From positions 620,001 through 684,000 of the forward strand of contig NZ_SOAY01000011.1 in assembly GCF_004364165.1 (NCBI RefSeq): 64,000 nucleotides of DNA. Direction: 5' to 3'. This DNA is from Maribacter spongiicola (lineage in GTDB: Bacteria > Bacteroidota > Bacteroidia > Flavobacteriales > Flavobacteriaceae). The notes below the pieces were generated by a model, which made no database searches, was not told where the DNA came from, and was given only the letters and a program-made list of their open reading frames with translations. This document shows positions 1 to 8,681 of the stretch, piece after piece. A program made the translations under genes and the position numbers. Each line of letters opens with the position of its first letter. The stretch's first letter is position 1.

Positions 1-216
1 CCATTCAGACGTGTCCAATTCCATAATTTCGCATCTACTCCAATTCATAAACTCTTCACATTCAAACTCTAATTTATCTCCATTCCAGTTTTTAAATTGA
101 ATATGAGCCATTTTAAATGGACTTTGAATTATGTCCATTTCCGATATTGATTTTCCCATTTTTAGAACTTCATCGTAATCATAAAAGATGAAAATGCCAT
201 CAGGCGTAACTTCCAT
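1..216 (-). pseudogene. Downstream part of an interrupted gene (runs off the window)
   Basis: This minus-strand reading frame opens at the ATG at 216 and stays open to base 1, giving at least 72 residues that begin MEVTPDGIFIFYDYDEVL. It is in exactly the same frame as the ORF at 232-492, separated only by the TAA at 232-234 and five codons (PNFQG). Reading through the stop gives a smooth join (ETED-stop-PNFQGMEVTPDG), so I infer that the two pieces are one gene broken by a nonsense change, possibly GAA to TAA. Re-initiation at 216 is the alternative. No known domain was recognised. Confidence 0.55.
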
Positions 217-231
217 TCCTTGAAAATTGGG

Positions 232-492
232 TTAATCTTCAGTTTCTATTATGTTATATTCTTGAAAATCCAGTCTATATAGATAATCTGACGTCAGAAC
301 AATTATTTCATTTAGTTGTGTTGAAACTTTTACAGCTTTCGGTAAGCCACGAAATTGTCCAACAGTTTCAGTTCCAATATCATCCGTAAACTTAATCCAA
401 GTCCAAGATTGAGAGTTCCATGGACTTTCCATATCGTAAATCCGTTCCTTAAATTCTCCTGAGTATGGTTGGTTTATTATTTCTACTCTCAC
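232..492 (-). CDS. Hypothetical protein, probably the N-terminal part of a broken gene
   Basis: The ORF encodes 86 residues from a GTG start nine bases after the stop of the zinc-ribbon gene, suggesting translational coupling. The sequence is rich in W, F and Y and ends NIIETED at a TAA. It has no signal peptide or membrane segment. The same frame reopens directly after the stop into another 72 or more residues of similar composition, so the intact protein was probably at least 165 residues long. I do not recognise the family. Small soluble cytoplasmic proteins of this look are common among accessory genes in Bacteroidota. It could still be translated as a truncated product. Confidence 0.5.
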   Translation of the reverse strand: MRVEIINQPYSGEFKERIYDMESPWNSQSWTWIKFTDDIGTETVGQFRGLPKAVKVSTQLNEIIVLTSDYLYRLDFQEYNIIETED

Positions 493-501
493 AATATTAG
501 A

Positions 502-702
502 TTAATTTTTTTTTGAATTTAAGAATTCAGATGTCTTACCGTTCCAATAACATTTTTCACATCTACCATTTTTAAATTTATGCTTACAGTTTTCATATCC
601 ATATAAAAAATGCGAACAGTTAGGGCATAAGGCTTTCATTTCTGAACTATTTATATAAAATTCAGAACTACATTCATTACATTTTTTAATTTCTTGTTTC
701 AT
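502..702 (-). CDS. Small zinc-ribbon protein
   Basis: From the ATG at 702 the product has 66 residues, MKQEIKKCNECSS onward. It carries CxxC pairs (CNEC, CPNC, CEKC) plus a further Cys-Lys-His, enough ligands for two zinc sites. An upstream in-frame ATG at 738 is possible, but its extra residues run through the ACGTTGTGGTGCATT boundary motif, so I prefer the shorter form. There is no membrane segment. It sits nine bases before the interrupted hypothetical gene, so the two are probably co-transcribed. The specific function is unknown; nucleic-acid or protein binding is the usual guess for such ribbons. Confidence 0.6.
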   Translation of the reverse strand: MKQEIKKCNECSSEFYINSSEMKALCPNCSHFLYGYENCKHKFKNGRCEKCYWNGKTSEFLNSKKN

Positions 703-704
703 TT

Positions 705-722
705 TGCAATGCACCACAACGT
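705..722. repeat. ACAACGT-type boundary motif
   Basis: The bases TGCAATGCACCACAACGT lie just upstream of the zinc-ribbon gene. A related TGCATACAACGT sits just upstream of the serine protease gene at 37236-37247. From general knowledge, similar ACGTTGT...GCA sequences often precede accessory genes in Bacteroidota; what they do is not established here. Confidence 0.4.
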
Positions 723-844
723 ACGGATATATGTACAATTACACATATCCCAATTTTAAAAGTAATCTAATTCGCACCCAATATAAAACCTAATTCTTAA
801 CAGTTATAAACAAATAATTAACGGTCTCTTTTCAAATTTTAAAC

Positions 845-1663
845 TCACCACCAAACAATAAAAAACTTCTCAAATTCAGAATCACCTTTCTTCATCCAGA
901 TCATAGGAGAGCTTTTGTTTTCAAGTCTTTCTTCAATTATTTCAATAACAGCATCATGAGAAACCCATGCTACTTCTTCAAAAGGATTAAACACCCACTC
1001 ACTTTTAGTAGGTATGTAGAATTTACATTCAATAAACTCCGGAGAATTGAATTTTTCCATTGGTAACCAATAGCCCACATTGCAACGGGAGTTTATTGGT
1101 GAAATATCTAAGGAAGCGGTTTTATAGGGGTGAAACAGTTGTGCTTTGTAGCAAACTTGTTGTTTAATGTTTGTAGTATCTATTCCTTCCGTTAAAAGTG
1201 CAGAACGCCCAACATCTGTATGTAATAATAAAAACTGTTTGTTCTTAATTTTCTCTAGTTTTTTATAAAAAGCATCACTTCTATTTGGTCCTACTAATTG
1301 ATGAATAGGATTCTCAATTGCTGTATCTATCAAGTAAAATTTATAGGTAAGTTCAACATGTATCAGTTGTTGCGTGGTTGCCTCTTTGAGTATGAAATCT
1401 ATTTCTCCAATGGTCTGTTTTCCGTCTCTTATAGGCATATTATGCAATAACACCTCATATTCATCACTTGCATCTAAAAGTTGCTTACATACATATTCCA
1501 TTTGATGTCCCAACCGTAAATTTTCAGGTATTAGGATAGGAGATAAGTCGGTTAATTCAATAATCGGGAATTTAAACTGTTGAATTCCAAACTGCTTATA
1601 TTTCCAAATTGGTGGAGTGCAAAGAAAGCCTTTAAACTGTTTTTTTACTTGTTCGTTTAACAT
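845..1663 (-). CDS. DUF1853 family protein
   Basis: This 272-residue soluble protein has DUF1853 hallmarks: an N-terminal PPIWKYKQFG segment, LRLGHQMEYVCKQLL near residue 52, then GEIDFIL around 86-92 and HVELTYKFYL around 101-110. The E-x-D ... E-x-x-x-K spacing is what one sees in PD-(D/E)XK nuclease-like folds, so nuclease ancestry is plausible, though activity is unproven. The first in-frame codon at 1666 is GTG, followed at once by ATG at 1663, which I use as the start. It is a monocistronic gene with no visible terminator. Confidence 0.8.
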   Translation of the reverse strand: MLNEQVKKQFKGFLCTPPIWKYKQFGIQQFKFPIIELTDLSPILIPENLRLGHQMEYVCKQLLDASDEYEVLLHNMPIRDGKQTIGEIDFILKEATTQQLIHVELTYKFYLIDTAIENPIHQLVGPNRSDAFYKKLEKIKNKQFLLLHTDVGRSALLTEGIDTTNIKQQVCYKAQLFHPYKTASLDISPINSRCNVGYWLPMEKFNSPEFIECKFYIPTKSEWVFNPFEEVAWVSHDAVIEIIEERLENKSSPMIWMKKGDSEFEKFFIVWW

Positions 1664-1724
1664 CACTCGCCTAATATAAAGGAAATAAAAACTTTTGTCC
1701 TTTTTTATTAAACGCTAAGGAAAA

Positions 1725-2525
1725 TTAATTACAAGTAATTTCACTAAAATTCATACTTGATATAGCATCAGATTTACTAACTGAAGAATTAAAAAGTACA
1801 AACTTATCAATAGCATGACCAGATGATCTTGCAGATATTTCCATAATATAAATGCCTGGCTCATTAAATTCTACAAAAACGTTATGTGCATTATTATCAA
1901 ATGTGCTAGACTGCCATTTAAAGTCTAAATTATTTCCACTTCTGTATATTTTAAACCAGCCATCTTTAGATGCACCTTCTGGATTTGGTGTTTTGCCAAT
2001 ATCACGAGGATAAACGATACTTGTTCCATCTCCGTTTTGTGCATAAAAATCGGTGGCATCGTTAAATCGTAACCATGTATCGTTATGGTCTGAGCCGTTA
2101 TCACCTATTTTAATGGCAGAATTCCATAAAAATTGATATGTACCTGAATTTTCAATTTTCAGTTTATAAGTAGCTATTCCGTTTCCTGGATTGCCTAAGC
2201 TTTGTTCTCCTTCCCAAACCATAAAAGTGACTTCTGAATCAGTACTACCTTCAGATTTCAATTTCCAATCTTCGGTAAATACAGCATTTTCAAATTCGAT
2301 AAGTAATAGTCCGTCTTTTTCATTAAAAATAAAATTGGTTGGATTATCACACGCTATTTGCTCTGGAATGTCTTCGGTTGTTACTTCTGGTTCTTCCTCT
2401 TCAGTTGGACTTTCTGTAGATTCCGTTTCTAAAGATTCTGATAAACTATCATTGGTACAGCTTGTACCTAATACGAATATCGCTATCAAAACATAAAAAA
2501 AATTAGAGCTCAACTTAAGTAACAT
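1725..2525 (-). CDS. Lipoprotein with a carbohydrate-binding-type beta-sandwich domain
   Basis: The 266-residue protein starts with a lipoprotein signal (lipobox LGTSC, lipidated Cys23), then an acidic Ser/Thr/Glu linker to about residue 58. The domain at about 60-250 has DGLLLIEFENA, GIATYKLKIENSGTYQFLWNS, NDTWLRF and AHNVFVEFNEPGIYIMEISARS. This resembles the C-terminal beta-sandwich of GH115-type and other Bacteroidota glycan-binding proteins. I infer a cell-surface glycan-binding role. No catalytic domain is present and no polysaccharide utilisation genes lie beside it. It is a lone gene. Confidence 0.6.
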   Translation of the reverse strand: MLLKLSSNFFYVLIAIFVLGTSCTNDSLSESLETESTESPTEEEEPEVTTEDIPEQIACDNPTNFIFNEKDGLLLIEFENAVFTEDWKLKSEGSTDSEVTFMVWEGEQSLGNPGNGIATYKLKIENSGTYQFLWNSAIKIGDNGSDHNDTWLRFNDATDFYAQNGDGTSIVYPRDIGKTPNPEGASKDGWFKIYRSGNNLDFKWQSSTFDNNAHNVFVEFNEPGIYIMEISARSSGHAIDKFVLFNSSVSKSDAISSMNFSEITCN

Positions 2526-2737
2526 ATCTATGGAATATATAATTATAATACTGTGTAGAGAATAACGATTTATATGTACGGTATATTTTTAATGATTTTG
2601 TTTTTCGATGAAATTCAGCGATTATCTTTACTTTCATTAATCTTTTCAAATAAATAAATACTTGGCAACCTTAAACAACAACGTTAACATTTCCCAAAAG
2701 CCGTGGGCATCCACCGTAAAAGTGTTAATTTTATAGT

Positions 2738-3889
2738 ATGGCTATGAATGAAAGAAAAGGGTTCCGCTTTGAAACTTATGAAGCACCCGAACAATCGATT
2801 TTTGATAAGCTGTTTGATATTTTTCAAGAGCTTATTACGCATACATCCGGAGATTTTGACGAAGCTATAGATTGGTTACGTGAATTGGATAAGGAGTATG
2901 AACTTACTACGGAAGATTATACCATTGAAGACTTTATTGAAGATTTAAAGGCAAAGGGTTACATACGCGAAGAGTTTAAAGATGGCGGTGGTGATGCCCA
3001 AGATGGCGAAGAAGGTTCTGGTGGTGGAGACATTTCTATTACCGCAAAAATGGAACGCATTATTCGTCAACGTGCTTTAGATCAAATTTTCGGTAAACTG
3101 AAAAGGAGTGGTGCCGGTAATCATAAAACCGGTAAATCGGGACAAGGAGATGAGCATACTGGAGACTTAAGAGAGTACCGTTATGGCGATGGTCTAGAAA
3201 ACATATCTATGACAGAGAGTATTAAAAATGCTCAGATCAATCATGGTATGGGTAATTTTCAACTGAGTGAAGATGACCTTGTTGTAGAAGATACGCAGCA
3301 CAAAGCGCAAATGAGTACTATTCTAATGATAGATATTAGCCATAGTATGATCTTGTATGGTGAAGACCGTATTACTCCCGCTAAAAAAGTGGCGATGGCT
3401 TTGGCAGAATTGATTACGACGAGATATCCGAAAGATACACTTGACATTTTAGTTTTCGGTAATGATGCCTGGCCCATACCGATTAAAGATTTGCCGTATT
3501 TAAAAGTAGGTCCTTATCATACCAATACCGTTGCGGGATTACAATTAGCGATGGATATGCTTCGTAGAAAGCGCAATACCAATAAGCAGATTTTTATGAT
3601 CACCGATGGTAAACCTAGTTGTCTACGCATGCCTGATGGTACCTATTATAAAAATAGTGTAGGTCTAGATGATTTTATTGTGGAGAAATGCTACAATATG
3701 GCGCGACAGGCACGTAAGTTGCATATTCCTATCACGACTTTTATGATTGCCCAGGATCCTTATTTAATGCAGTTTATTCGCCATTTTACCGAAGCAAATA
3801 AAGGCAAGGCATTTTTTACCGGATTAAAAGGATTGGGTGAAATGATATTTGAAGATTACGAAGCTAATAGAAAAAAAAGATTGAAATAA
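2738..3889 (+). CDS. VWA domain protein, partner of a MoxR-type ATPase
   Basis: The 383-residue soluble protein has an N-terminal helical region, a Gly-rich acidic hinge near residues 85-100, a conserved YRYGDGLENISM stretch near 148-160 and a C-terminal von Willebrand factor A domain. The MIDAS motif DISHS (Asp199, Ser201, Ser203) is intact. Such VWA proteins work with AAA+ ATPases of the MoxR/ChlI class in metal insertion, complex assembly or stress functions. The next gene, 15 bases downstream, encodes that ATPase. The start at 2738 is followed two codons later by a second ATG. The client is unknown. Confidence 0.82.
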   Translation: MAMNERKGFRFETYEAPEQSIFDKLFDIFQELITHTSGDFDEAIDWLRELDKEYELTTEDYTIEDFIEDLKAKGYIREEFKDGGGDAQDGEEGSGGGDISITAKMERIIRQRALDQIFGKLKRSGAGNHKTGKSGQGDEHTGDLREYRYGDGLENISMTESIKNAQINHGMGNFQLSEDDLVVEDTQHKAQMSTILMIDISHSMILYGEDRITPAKKVAMALAELITTRYPKDTLDILVFGNDAWPIPIKDLPYLKVGPYHTNTVAGLQLAMDMLRRKRNTNKQIFMITDGKPSCLRMPDGTYYKNSVGLDDFIVEKCYNMARQARKLHIPITTFMIAQDPYLMQFIRHFTEANKGKAFFTGLKGLGEMIFEDYEANRKKRLK

Positions 3890-3904
3890 GACTAAGAAAA
3901 TTTT

Positions 3905-5374
3905 ATGAAATTAGATTATAAAAAAATACATACACTAGGGGAGTTAAAAGTTGCCGGATATAAAACAAAGAGTGTAAAAGACGAATTACGAGATAACCTT
4001 ATTGAGAAAATTAAGAAAGGAGAAGATGCTTTTCCTGGAGTTTGGGGTTATGAAGATTCTGTTATTCCTGAATTGGAACGTGCCATACTTTCTCGCCATA
4101 ATATAAATTTGTTAGGTCTACGTGGTCAGGCAAAAACACGTTTGGCGCATTTAATGGTGAATCTGTTAGATGAATATATTCCGGTTGTAGAAGGTTCGGA
4201 AATCAATGACGACCCCATGAAACCGATGTCTCGTTTTGCAATGGAACTCATCAAAGAAAAAGGTGATGACACTCCTGTTACTTGGATGCATAAGGATGAA
4301 CGTTTTGCTGAAAAGTTAGCCACTCCCGATGTTACGGTAGCAGATTTAATTGGTGATGTAGATCCTATTAAGGCGGCGAACTTGAAATTATCTTACGCAG
4401 ATGACAGAGTGATTCACTTCGGAATGATTCCTCGTGCGAACCGTTGCATATTCGTAATCAATGAACTACCCGATTTACAGGCTCGTATTCAGGTTTCTTT
4501 ATTTAATATATTGGAAGAAGGAGATATTCAGATTCGTGGTTTCAAACTGAGATTACCGTTAGATATTCAGTTCGTATTTACAGCTAACCCAGAAGATTAT
4601 ACCAATAGAGGTAGTATTGTTACTCCGCTGAAAGATAGAATTGGTTCTCAGATTTTAACGCATTACCCAGATGATATTGAAATTGCTAGAAAAATTACAG
4701 AGCAAGAAGCGAAGTTAGATTCTCGACAAACAGATGCTGTCTATGTACCAGATTTAGCAAAAGACTTGTTAGAGCAAATTATTTTTGAAGCTCGAGATAG
4801 TGAGTATGTAGATGCTAAAAGTGGTGTAAGTGCCCGTACTAGTATTACCGCCTTTGAAAACTTATTGAGTACTGCAGAACGCAGATCATTATTAAATGGT
4901 GGTAACCATACGATGGTTCGCTTAAGTGATTTCTTGGGTATTATTCCGTCAATTACCGGAAAGATCGAATTGGTTTACGAAGGTGAGCAGGAGGGAGCAG
5001 ACGGAGTTGCGGCTATATTAATTGATGATGCCGTTAAATCTTTATTCCCTAAATACTTTCCTAAAATCAATAAACTGGAGCGAAAAGATGAAGAAACCGT
5101 TTATGACGAATTGTTGCATTGGTTCTTTCAAGGTGAGGGAATTGAGTTAATGGACGATTTTACCGATGAAGAATACAAACGTGCTTTAGATAGTATTCCC
5201 GCATTAAATCAGTTGTTAAAAGAACACCAACCAGAGTATGAGGTTAAAGATGTTTATTTCTTAAAAGAGCTCTTACTCTGGGGATTGGTCTCCTACAAAA
5301 AATTGAACAAACAGCGCTTTACTGATGGATTTGAATTTAAAGACTTGTACAGTAGTTTCTTAAAAGATATTTAG
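3905..5374 (+). CDS. MoxR/ChlI-like AAA+ ATPase
   Basis: The 489-residue protein has a Walker A variant GLRGQAKT (residues 71-78), a Walker-B-like IFVINELPDL and a sensor-1 region LDIQFVFTANPEDYTNRG, placing it with the magnesium-chelatase ChlI/MoxR ATPases. It ends with a long alpha-helical region. It follows the VWA gene by 15 bases and probably forms an ATPase/VWA machine with it, like BchI/BchD or MoxR/VWA pairs. Chlorophyll or cobalamin genes are absent, so a chelatase role is not supported. A strong terminator follows at 5381. Confidence 0.85.
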   Translation: MKLDYKKIHTLGELKVAGYKTKSVKDELRDNLIEKIKKGEDAFPGVWGYEDSVIPELERAILSRHNINLLGLRGQAKTRLAHLMVNLLDEYIPVVEGSEINDDPMKPMSRFAMELIKEKGDDTPVTWMHKDERFAEKLATPDVTVADLIGDVDPIKAANLKLSYADDRVIHFGMIPRANRCIFVINELPDLQARIQVSLFNILEEGDIQIRGFKLRLPLDIQFVFTANPEDYTNRGSIVTPLKDRIGSQILTHYPDDIEIARKITEQEAKLDSRQTDAVYVPDLAKDLLEQIIFEARDSEYVDAKSGVSARTSITAFENLLSTAERRSLLNGGNHTMVRLSDFLGIIPSITGKIELVYEGEQEGADGVAAILIDDAVKSLFPKYFPKINKLERKDEETVYDELLHWFFQGEGIELMDDFTDEEYKRALDSIPALNQLLKEHQPEYEVKDVYFLKELLLWGLVSYKKLNKQRFTDGFEFKDLYSSFLKDI

Positions 5375-5380
5375 TAAAAA

Positions 5381-5415
5381 AGCCCTATCCAAATCGGATA
5401 GGGCTTTCTCTTTTT
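5381..5415. terminator. Bidirectional rho-independent terminator
   Basis: A 10-bp perfect stem (AGCCCTATCC / GGATAGGGCT) with a 5-base loop is followed by TTTCTCTTTTT on the plus strand and preceded by an A run that gives a weaker U tract on the minus strand. It separates the ATPase gene from the convergent histidine kinase gene. Confidence 0.85.
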
Positions 5416-5431
5416 CACAGCAAAATTAATA

Positions 5432-6928
5432 TTATTGTAATTGATAAGCAGGTAGTTTAAATATGAAAGAACTTCCTTCATAGGGTTTGCTTAAAACTAC
5501 TATGGTTGTATCATGTAAATCCATAATTTTTTTGACGATGGCTAAACCTAATCCTAGTCCTTGTTTCCTGGTATGTTCATCAACTTGTTTGTAGCGATCA
5601 AAAATAAAGGGTTGATCATTTACGGGTATTCCGTTACCAGTATCGGTTATATTTATTTCAATCTGATTACCCATTTTCACCAGACCTAAAGTAACCTTAC
5701 CATTAGGCTCAGTATATTTAATGGCATTTTCAATTAAATTCTGTAGCGCTCTTTCAACCAAACCTATATCTGCGTAAACCATACAGTTGTCTTCAGGGTT
5801 CTCTAATTGTAATTGTATTTGATTCTGTTCAGCCAATAGCTTGAATTTAGCTATTAGATCATGCGATAGTTCTGTAATTGAAAATGGCTCTTTAATAGGG
5901 GTTACTTGTTCAGCCTCTAATTTTGAATATTCAAATAACTGATTAATTAGACTTGAGAGCTTGTCTATATTATTATGTGTAATCTGTAAATATTCTTCTT
6001 TTTGAAGCTCGGTAAGCGAGTCTTTCTTAATCTGTAGTGTTTCAATATACCCTTTTAAAACAGCTAGCGGTGTACGTAAATCGTGAGAGACATTTGCAAT
6101 TAACTCTCTTCGTAGATTATCTACAGATTTCATTTTATCCATGTTATCTACAATGGTATCTGCCATTTCATTAAAAGACAAGGCTACCACTTCAATATCT
6201 GATTGCTCAGGATTTTTTATTCTAATATCTAAATCACCTTCTTGAAATTTACGTACCGTCTGGGTAATTATTCGAAGGTTTTTGGTTAAAAACCAAATGC
6301 TTAATATTCCTACTAGAGCTGCAAAAAGCATGGTTAATACTATTGCACCTATACTTAGTTTGGTAAAATACGTTCCGAAGAGGTTATCACTTATGAGTGC
6401 TAATTCTTTACCTGCTACGATAATATAAATATAGCCTTCATGACCATCGACAGAAAAAGGTGCGGCAGAAAAGATATTTTGAGTATCAGAGTTCAGAGGG
6501 TCATCACCTAAAATAAATTCATCGCCCTTGGTTTCAATAAACTTATGTATTGGTTCTAGAGATACCGACTTCATCGGCTCATTGTCATTGTGTTCGAGCA
6601 CCACAGAATATAGAATGTCACCAGATTTGTCTAAAAGATAAACTTCGATACCACGATTTACAGCCATCATATCGTGCATAAGATCTCCGAAAAGTTCTTT
6701 ATTTACACTGCCATCTTCTAAAAACGGAGCGGCATTTTGAAACTTTTCTTGAATTACATGGTTTGCCACATTGGCATTAATACGCTGTGTAATAGCTTGG
6801 TTGTAATTCAACGTTAGGTAGCCGGTAATGAAAATATACGAGGCTCCCATCAGCACAATCAAAAATATGAAAGCGCCCCATAGTTTCTTTACTAATTTCG
6901 GAGTAAGGGTTTTATTGTTATCTATCAT
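5432..6928 (-). CDS. Membrane sensor histidine kinase
   Basis: The 498-residue kinase has a transmembrane helix at about 17-37, an extracytoplasmic sensor region to about 188, a second helix at about 190-213, a HAMP segment, a HisKA domain with the phospho-acceptor His282 in NVSHDLRTPL, and an ATPase domain with the N box (NLIENAIKY), DTGNGIP and GLGLGLAIVKK. It overlaps the response regulator gene by four bases, so they form a classical two-component pair. No target operon is adjacent, and the signal is unknown. Confidence 0.9.
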   Translation of the reverse strand: MIDNNKTLTPKLVKKLWGAFIFLIVLMGASYIFITGYLTLNYNQAITQRINANVANHVIQEKFQNAAPFLEDGSVNKELFGDLMHDMMAVNRGIEVYLLDKSGDILYSVVLEHNDNEPMKSVSLEPIHKFIETKGDEFILGDDPLNSDTQNIFSAAPFSVDGHEGYIYIIVAGKELALISDNLFGTYFTKLSIGAIVLTMLFAALVGILSIWFLTKNLRIITQTVRKFQEGDLDIRIKNPEQSDIEVVALSFNEMADTIVDNMDKMKSVDNLRRELIANVSHDLRTPLAVLKGYIETLQIKKDSLTELQKEEYLQITHNNIDKLSSLINQLFEYSKLEAEQVTPIKEPFSITELSHDLIAKFKLLAEQNQIQLQLENPEDNCMVYADIGLVERALQNLIENAIKYTEPNGKVTLGLVKMGNQIEINITDTGNGIPVNDQPFIFDRYKQVDEHTRKQGLGLGLAIVKKIMDLHDTTIVVLSKPYEGSSFIFKLPAYQLQ

Positions 6929-7623
6929 GCCATTATCTCTTCATTAAATTTATACCCAACGCCCCAAGTCGTTAAAATGTAATTTGGGTTTGCCATATCA
7001 GATTCTATTTTGGCTCGTAACCTGTTGATATGAGAATTTACGGTGTGCTCGTAGCCTTCGAAATTATATCCCCATATAATATTTAACAATTCGGTTCTGG
7101 TATAATTTCTACCAGGGTTCGATGCCATTAACACTAATAATTCAAACTCCTTGGGCGATAATTCAATTTTATAATCACCTAAAACTACTTTTCGCTTATC
7201 AATATCAATTGAAAGTCCTTCTGCCAAAATAATTGAAGTATCTGGCTGTTTCAGTTCCACTTTATTAGATCTGCGAAGTACTGCCTTAATTCTTGCTAAA
7301 AGCTCTCTAATACTAAAAGGCTTCGTCATATAATCATCTGCACCTATCTCTAAACCTAAAACACGATCTATCTCTTCAGATTTAGCGGTTAACATAATTA
7401 CAGGCGTGTTTTTGGTGGAACGAAGCTTTCTACAAATCTCAACTCCGTCTAAGCCGGGTAATGTAAGATCTAAAAGAATTAGCTCATAATCGTTCTCCAA
7501 GGCTAAGTTTAACCCTTCGTTACCGTCCATCGCCATAGTGGTTTCATAACTAACATCAGAAAGATGTAGTTCTAATAGCTTAATGATTTCAAGATCATCT
7601 TCAATAATAAGTATACGTTTCAT
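6925..7623 (-). CDS. OmpR/PhoB-family response regulator
   Basis: The product is about 232 residues from the ATG at 7623; an upstream in-frame TTG at 7629 is less likely. The receiver domain has the acidic pocket IEDD and phospho-acceptor Asp52 in LLDLTLPG, followed by T (VIMLTAKS) and K (TKPF). The C-terminal winged-helix domain ends LTTWGVGYKF, typical of OmpR-family DNA binding. It is the first gene of the pair and overlaps the kinase by four bases, so the two proteins should be made at coupled levels. Confidence 0.92.
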   Translation of the reverse strand: MKRILIIEDDLEIIKLLELHLSDVSYETTMAMDGNEGLNLALENDYELILLDLTLPGLDGVEICRKLRSTKNTPVIMLTAKSEEIDRVLGLEIGADDYMTKPFSIRELLARIKAVLRRSNKVELKQPDTSIILAEGLSIDIDKRKVVLGDYKIELSPKEFELLVLMASNPGRNYTRTELLNIIWGYNFEGYEHTVNSHINRLRAKIESDMANPNYILTTWGVGYKFNEEIMA

Positions 7624-7850
7624 AATCAATTACGAATAAAGAAAAAAAGTATCACAGAAAAATCACAATGAATAGAAAATAGCCTATTTCATTGTAATTT
7701 AGCTGATAAGTCAGTCGATTATTACCTTGATAATTACAGCGCTAGCTGAATTAAATAGCATTTTTTCGTTATAATTCTGAAGATTAAAAGCAATTGTAGA
7801 GAAAACATTTTGTGATTGACATCACTTATGACAACATATTCCAAATAAAA

Positions 7851-7878
7851 AGCCCTAGATAATTACTTACCGAGGGCT
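7851..7878 (-). terminator. Rho-independent terminator
   Basis: Arms AGCCCT and AGGGCT enclose a 16-base loop. Read on the minus strand the hairpin is followed by TTTTTATTT. It lies just after the stop of the four-helix membrane protein gene at 7900. The stem is short, so its strength is uncertain. Confidence 0.55.
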
Positions 7879-7899
7879 AAATATATTTTTAAGTTTTAG

Positions 7900-8382
7900 T
7901 TATTTCCAGTGGTCAACATGTTGATTCATATCATCGAATATATACGTACCAACCATTTCTTTTCTATATACTACCGCTAAAAGTGTTACCAGTAATAAGA
8001 CTGCGTATAATGTCAGCATTAAATATCCGATAGGTAAGAAGGTGTCAGGTATAAGATGATTTTCAAAATCAGAGTAACTAGACAATACAATAATAGTTTC
8101 TACCAATTTATATAGATATACTAATGATATGATATAAAGAATATATTCTAAAGTTCGCATTGGTGGGTCACTTAATTCTTTCTCTTTAATTTTAAACCAG
8201 AGTACATATAGAAAGACGAAGTGTATAATGGATAAAATAGGAAATATGTAATTATCAATTTTAAAAAAGTAAAACTTATTGGTATATAATCCATAAAAAC
8301 TAAAGATATTCAATAAAAAAAGTACGACAATTGAAACAATTAAGGTTCTTTTCCAAGTAAATAATCCTTTGATAGAATTCAT
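7900..8382 (-). CDS. Four-helix integral membrane protein of unknown function
   Basis: The 160-residue protein has four hydrophobic segments at about 13-33, 45-62, 78-98 and 115-136, with short charged loops and a soluble C-terminal tail rich in acidic residues and His. There is no signal peptide cleavage site and no recognised domain. It is monocistronic with its own terminator. The position beside the two-component genes gives no functional clue because about 275 bases and the terminator separate them. Confidence 0.6.
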   Translation of the reverse strand: MNSIKGLFTWKRTLIVSIVVLFLLNIFSFYGLYTNKFYFFKIDNYIFPILSIIHFVFLYVLWFKIKEKELSDPPMRTLEYILYIISLVYLYKLVETIIVLSSYSDFENHLIPDTFLPIGYLMLTLYAVLLLVTLLAVVYRKEMVGTYIFDDMNQHVDHWK

Positions 8383-8661
8383 AAAATTTAGTTTTTATGG
8401 TCTAAGGGTAACCATAGTTTCGCTGCAAGTAATGGTATGATTTTGGTTTTGTCCAAACAAATCGACAAAAGGCTAACTTTGTTGTTCAAGACCTTTATTT
8501 TAAGGTAACCGCACACTAATATTACTATATTTTTTAAACATTAACAATAATTTACCTATAATAATTCTGTAGGAATTAATAGTGTAATAATCTATCTAAA
8601 ACTGGGTTCTACAGGTGATGGGTAAGAAGACAATTTATATGATGTGTTTAGTAGTTATGAG

Positions 8662-8675
8662 AATGTAATTACATT
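8662..8675. promoter_or_regulatory. Perfect 14-bp palindrome upstream of the truA-like gene
   Basis: AATGTAATTACATT is a perfect palindrome ending six bases before the ATG at 8682. It could be an operator or simply an AT-rich coincidence. The rest of the roughly 300-base gap at 8383-8681 shows no gene. A 16-codon ATG frame at 8618-8668 is too short to call. Confidence 0.3.
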
Positions 8676-8681
8676 TACAAA

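Noticed and set aside
2191..2496. Plus-strand open frame opposite the carbohydrate-binding lipoprotein
   Set aside because: Serine-rich shadow of the acidic linker on the other strand.
8618..8668. 16-codon leader peptide ORF before the truA-like gene
   Set aside because: Very short, no codon or family support, and no terminator/antiterminator pair is visible.
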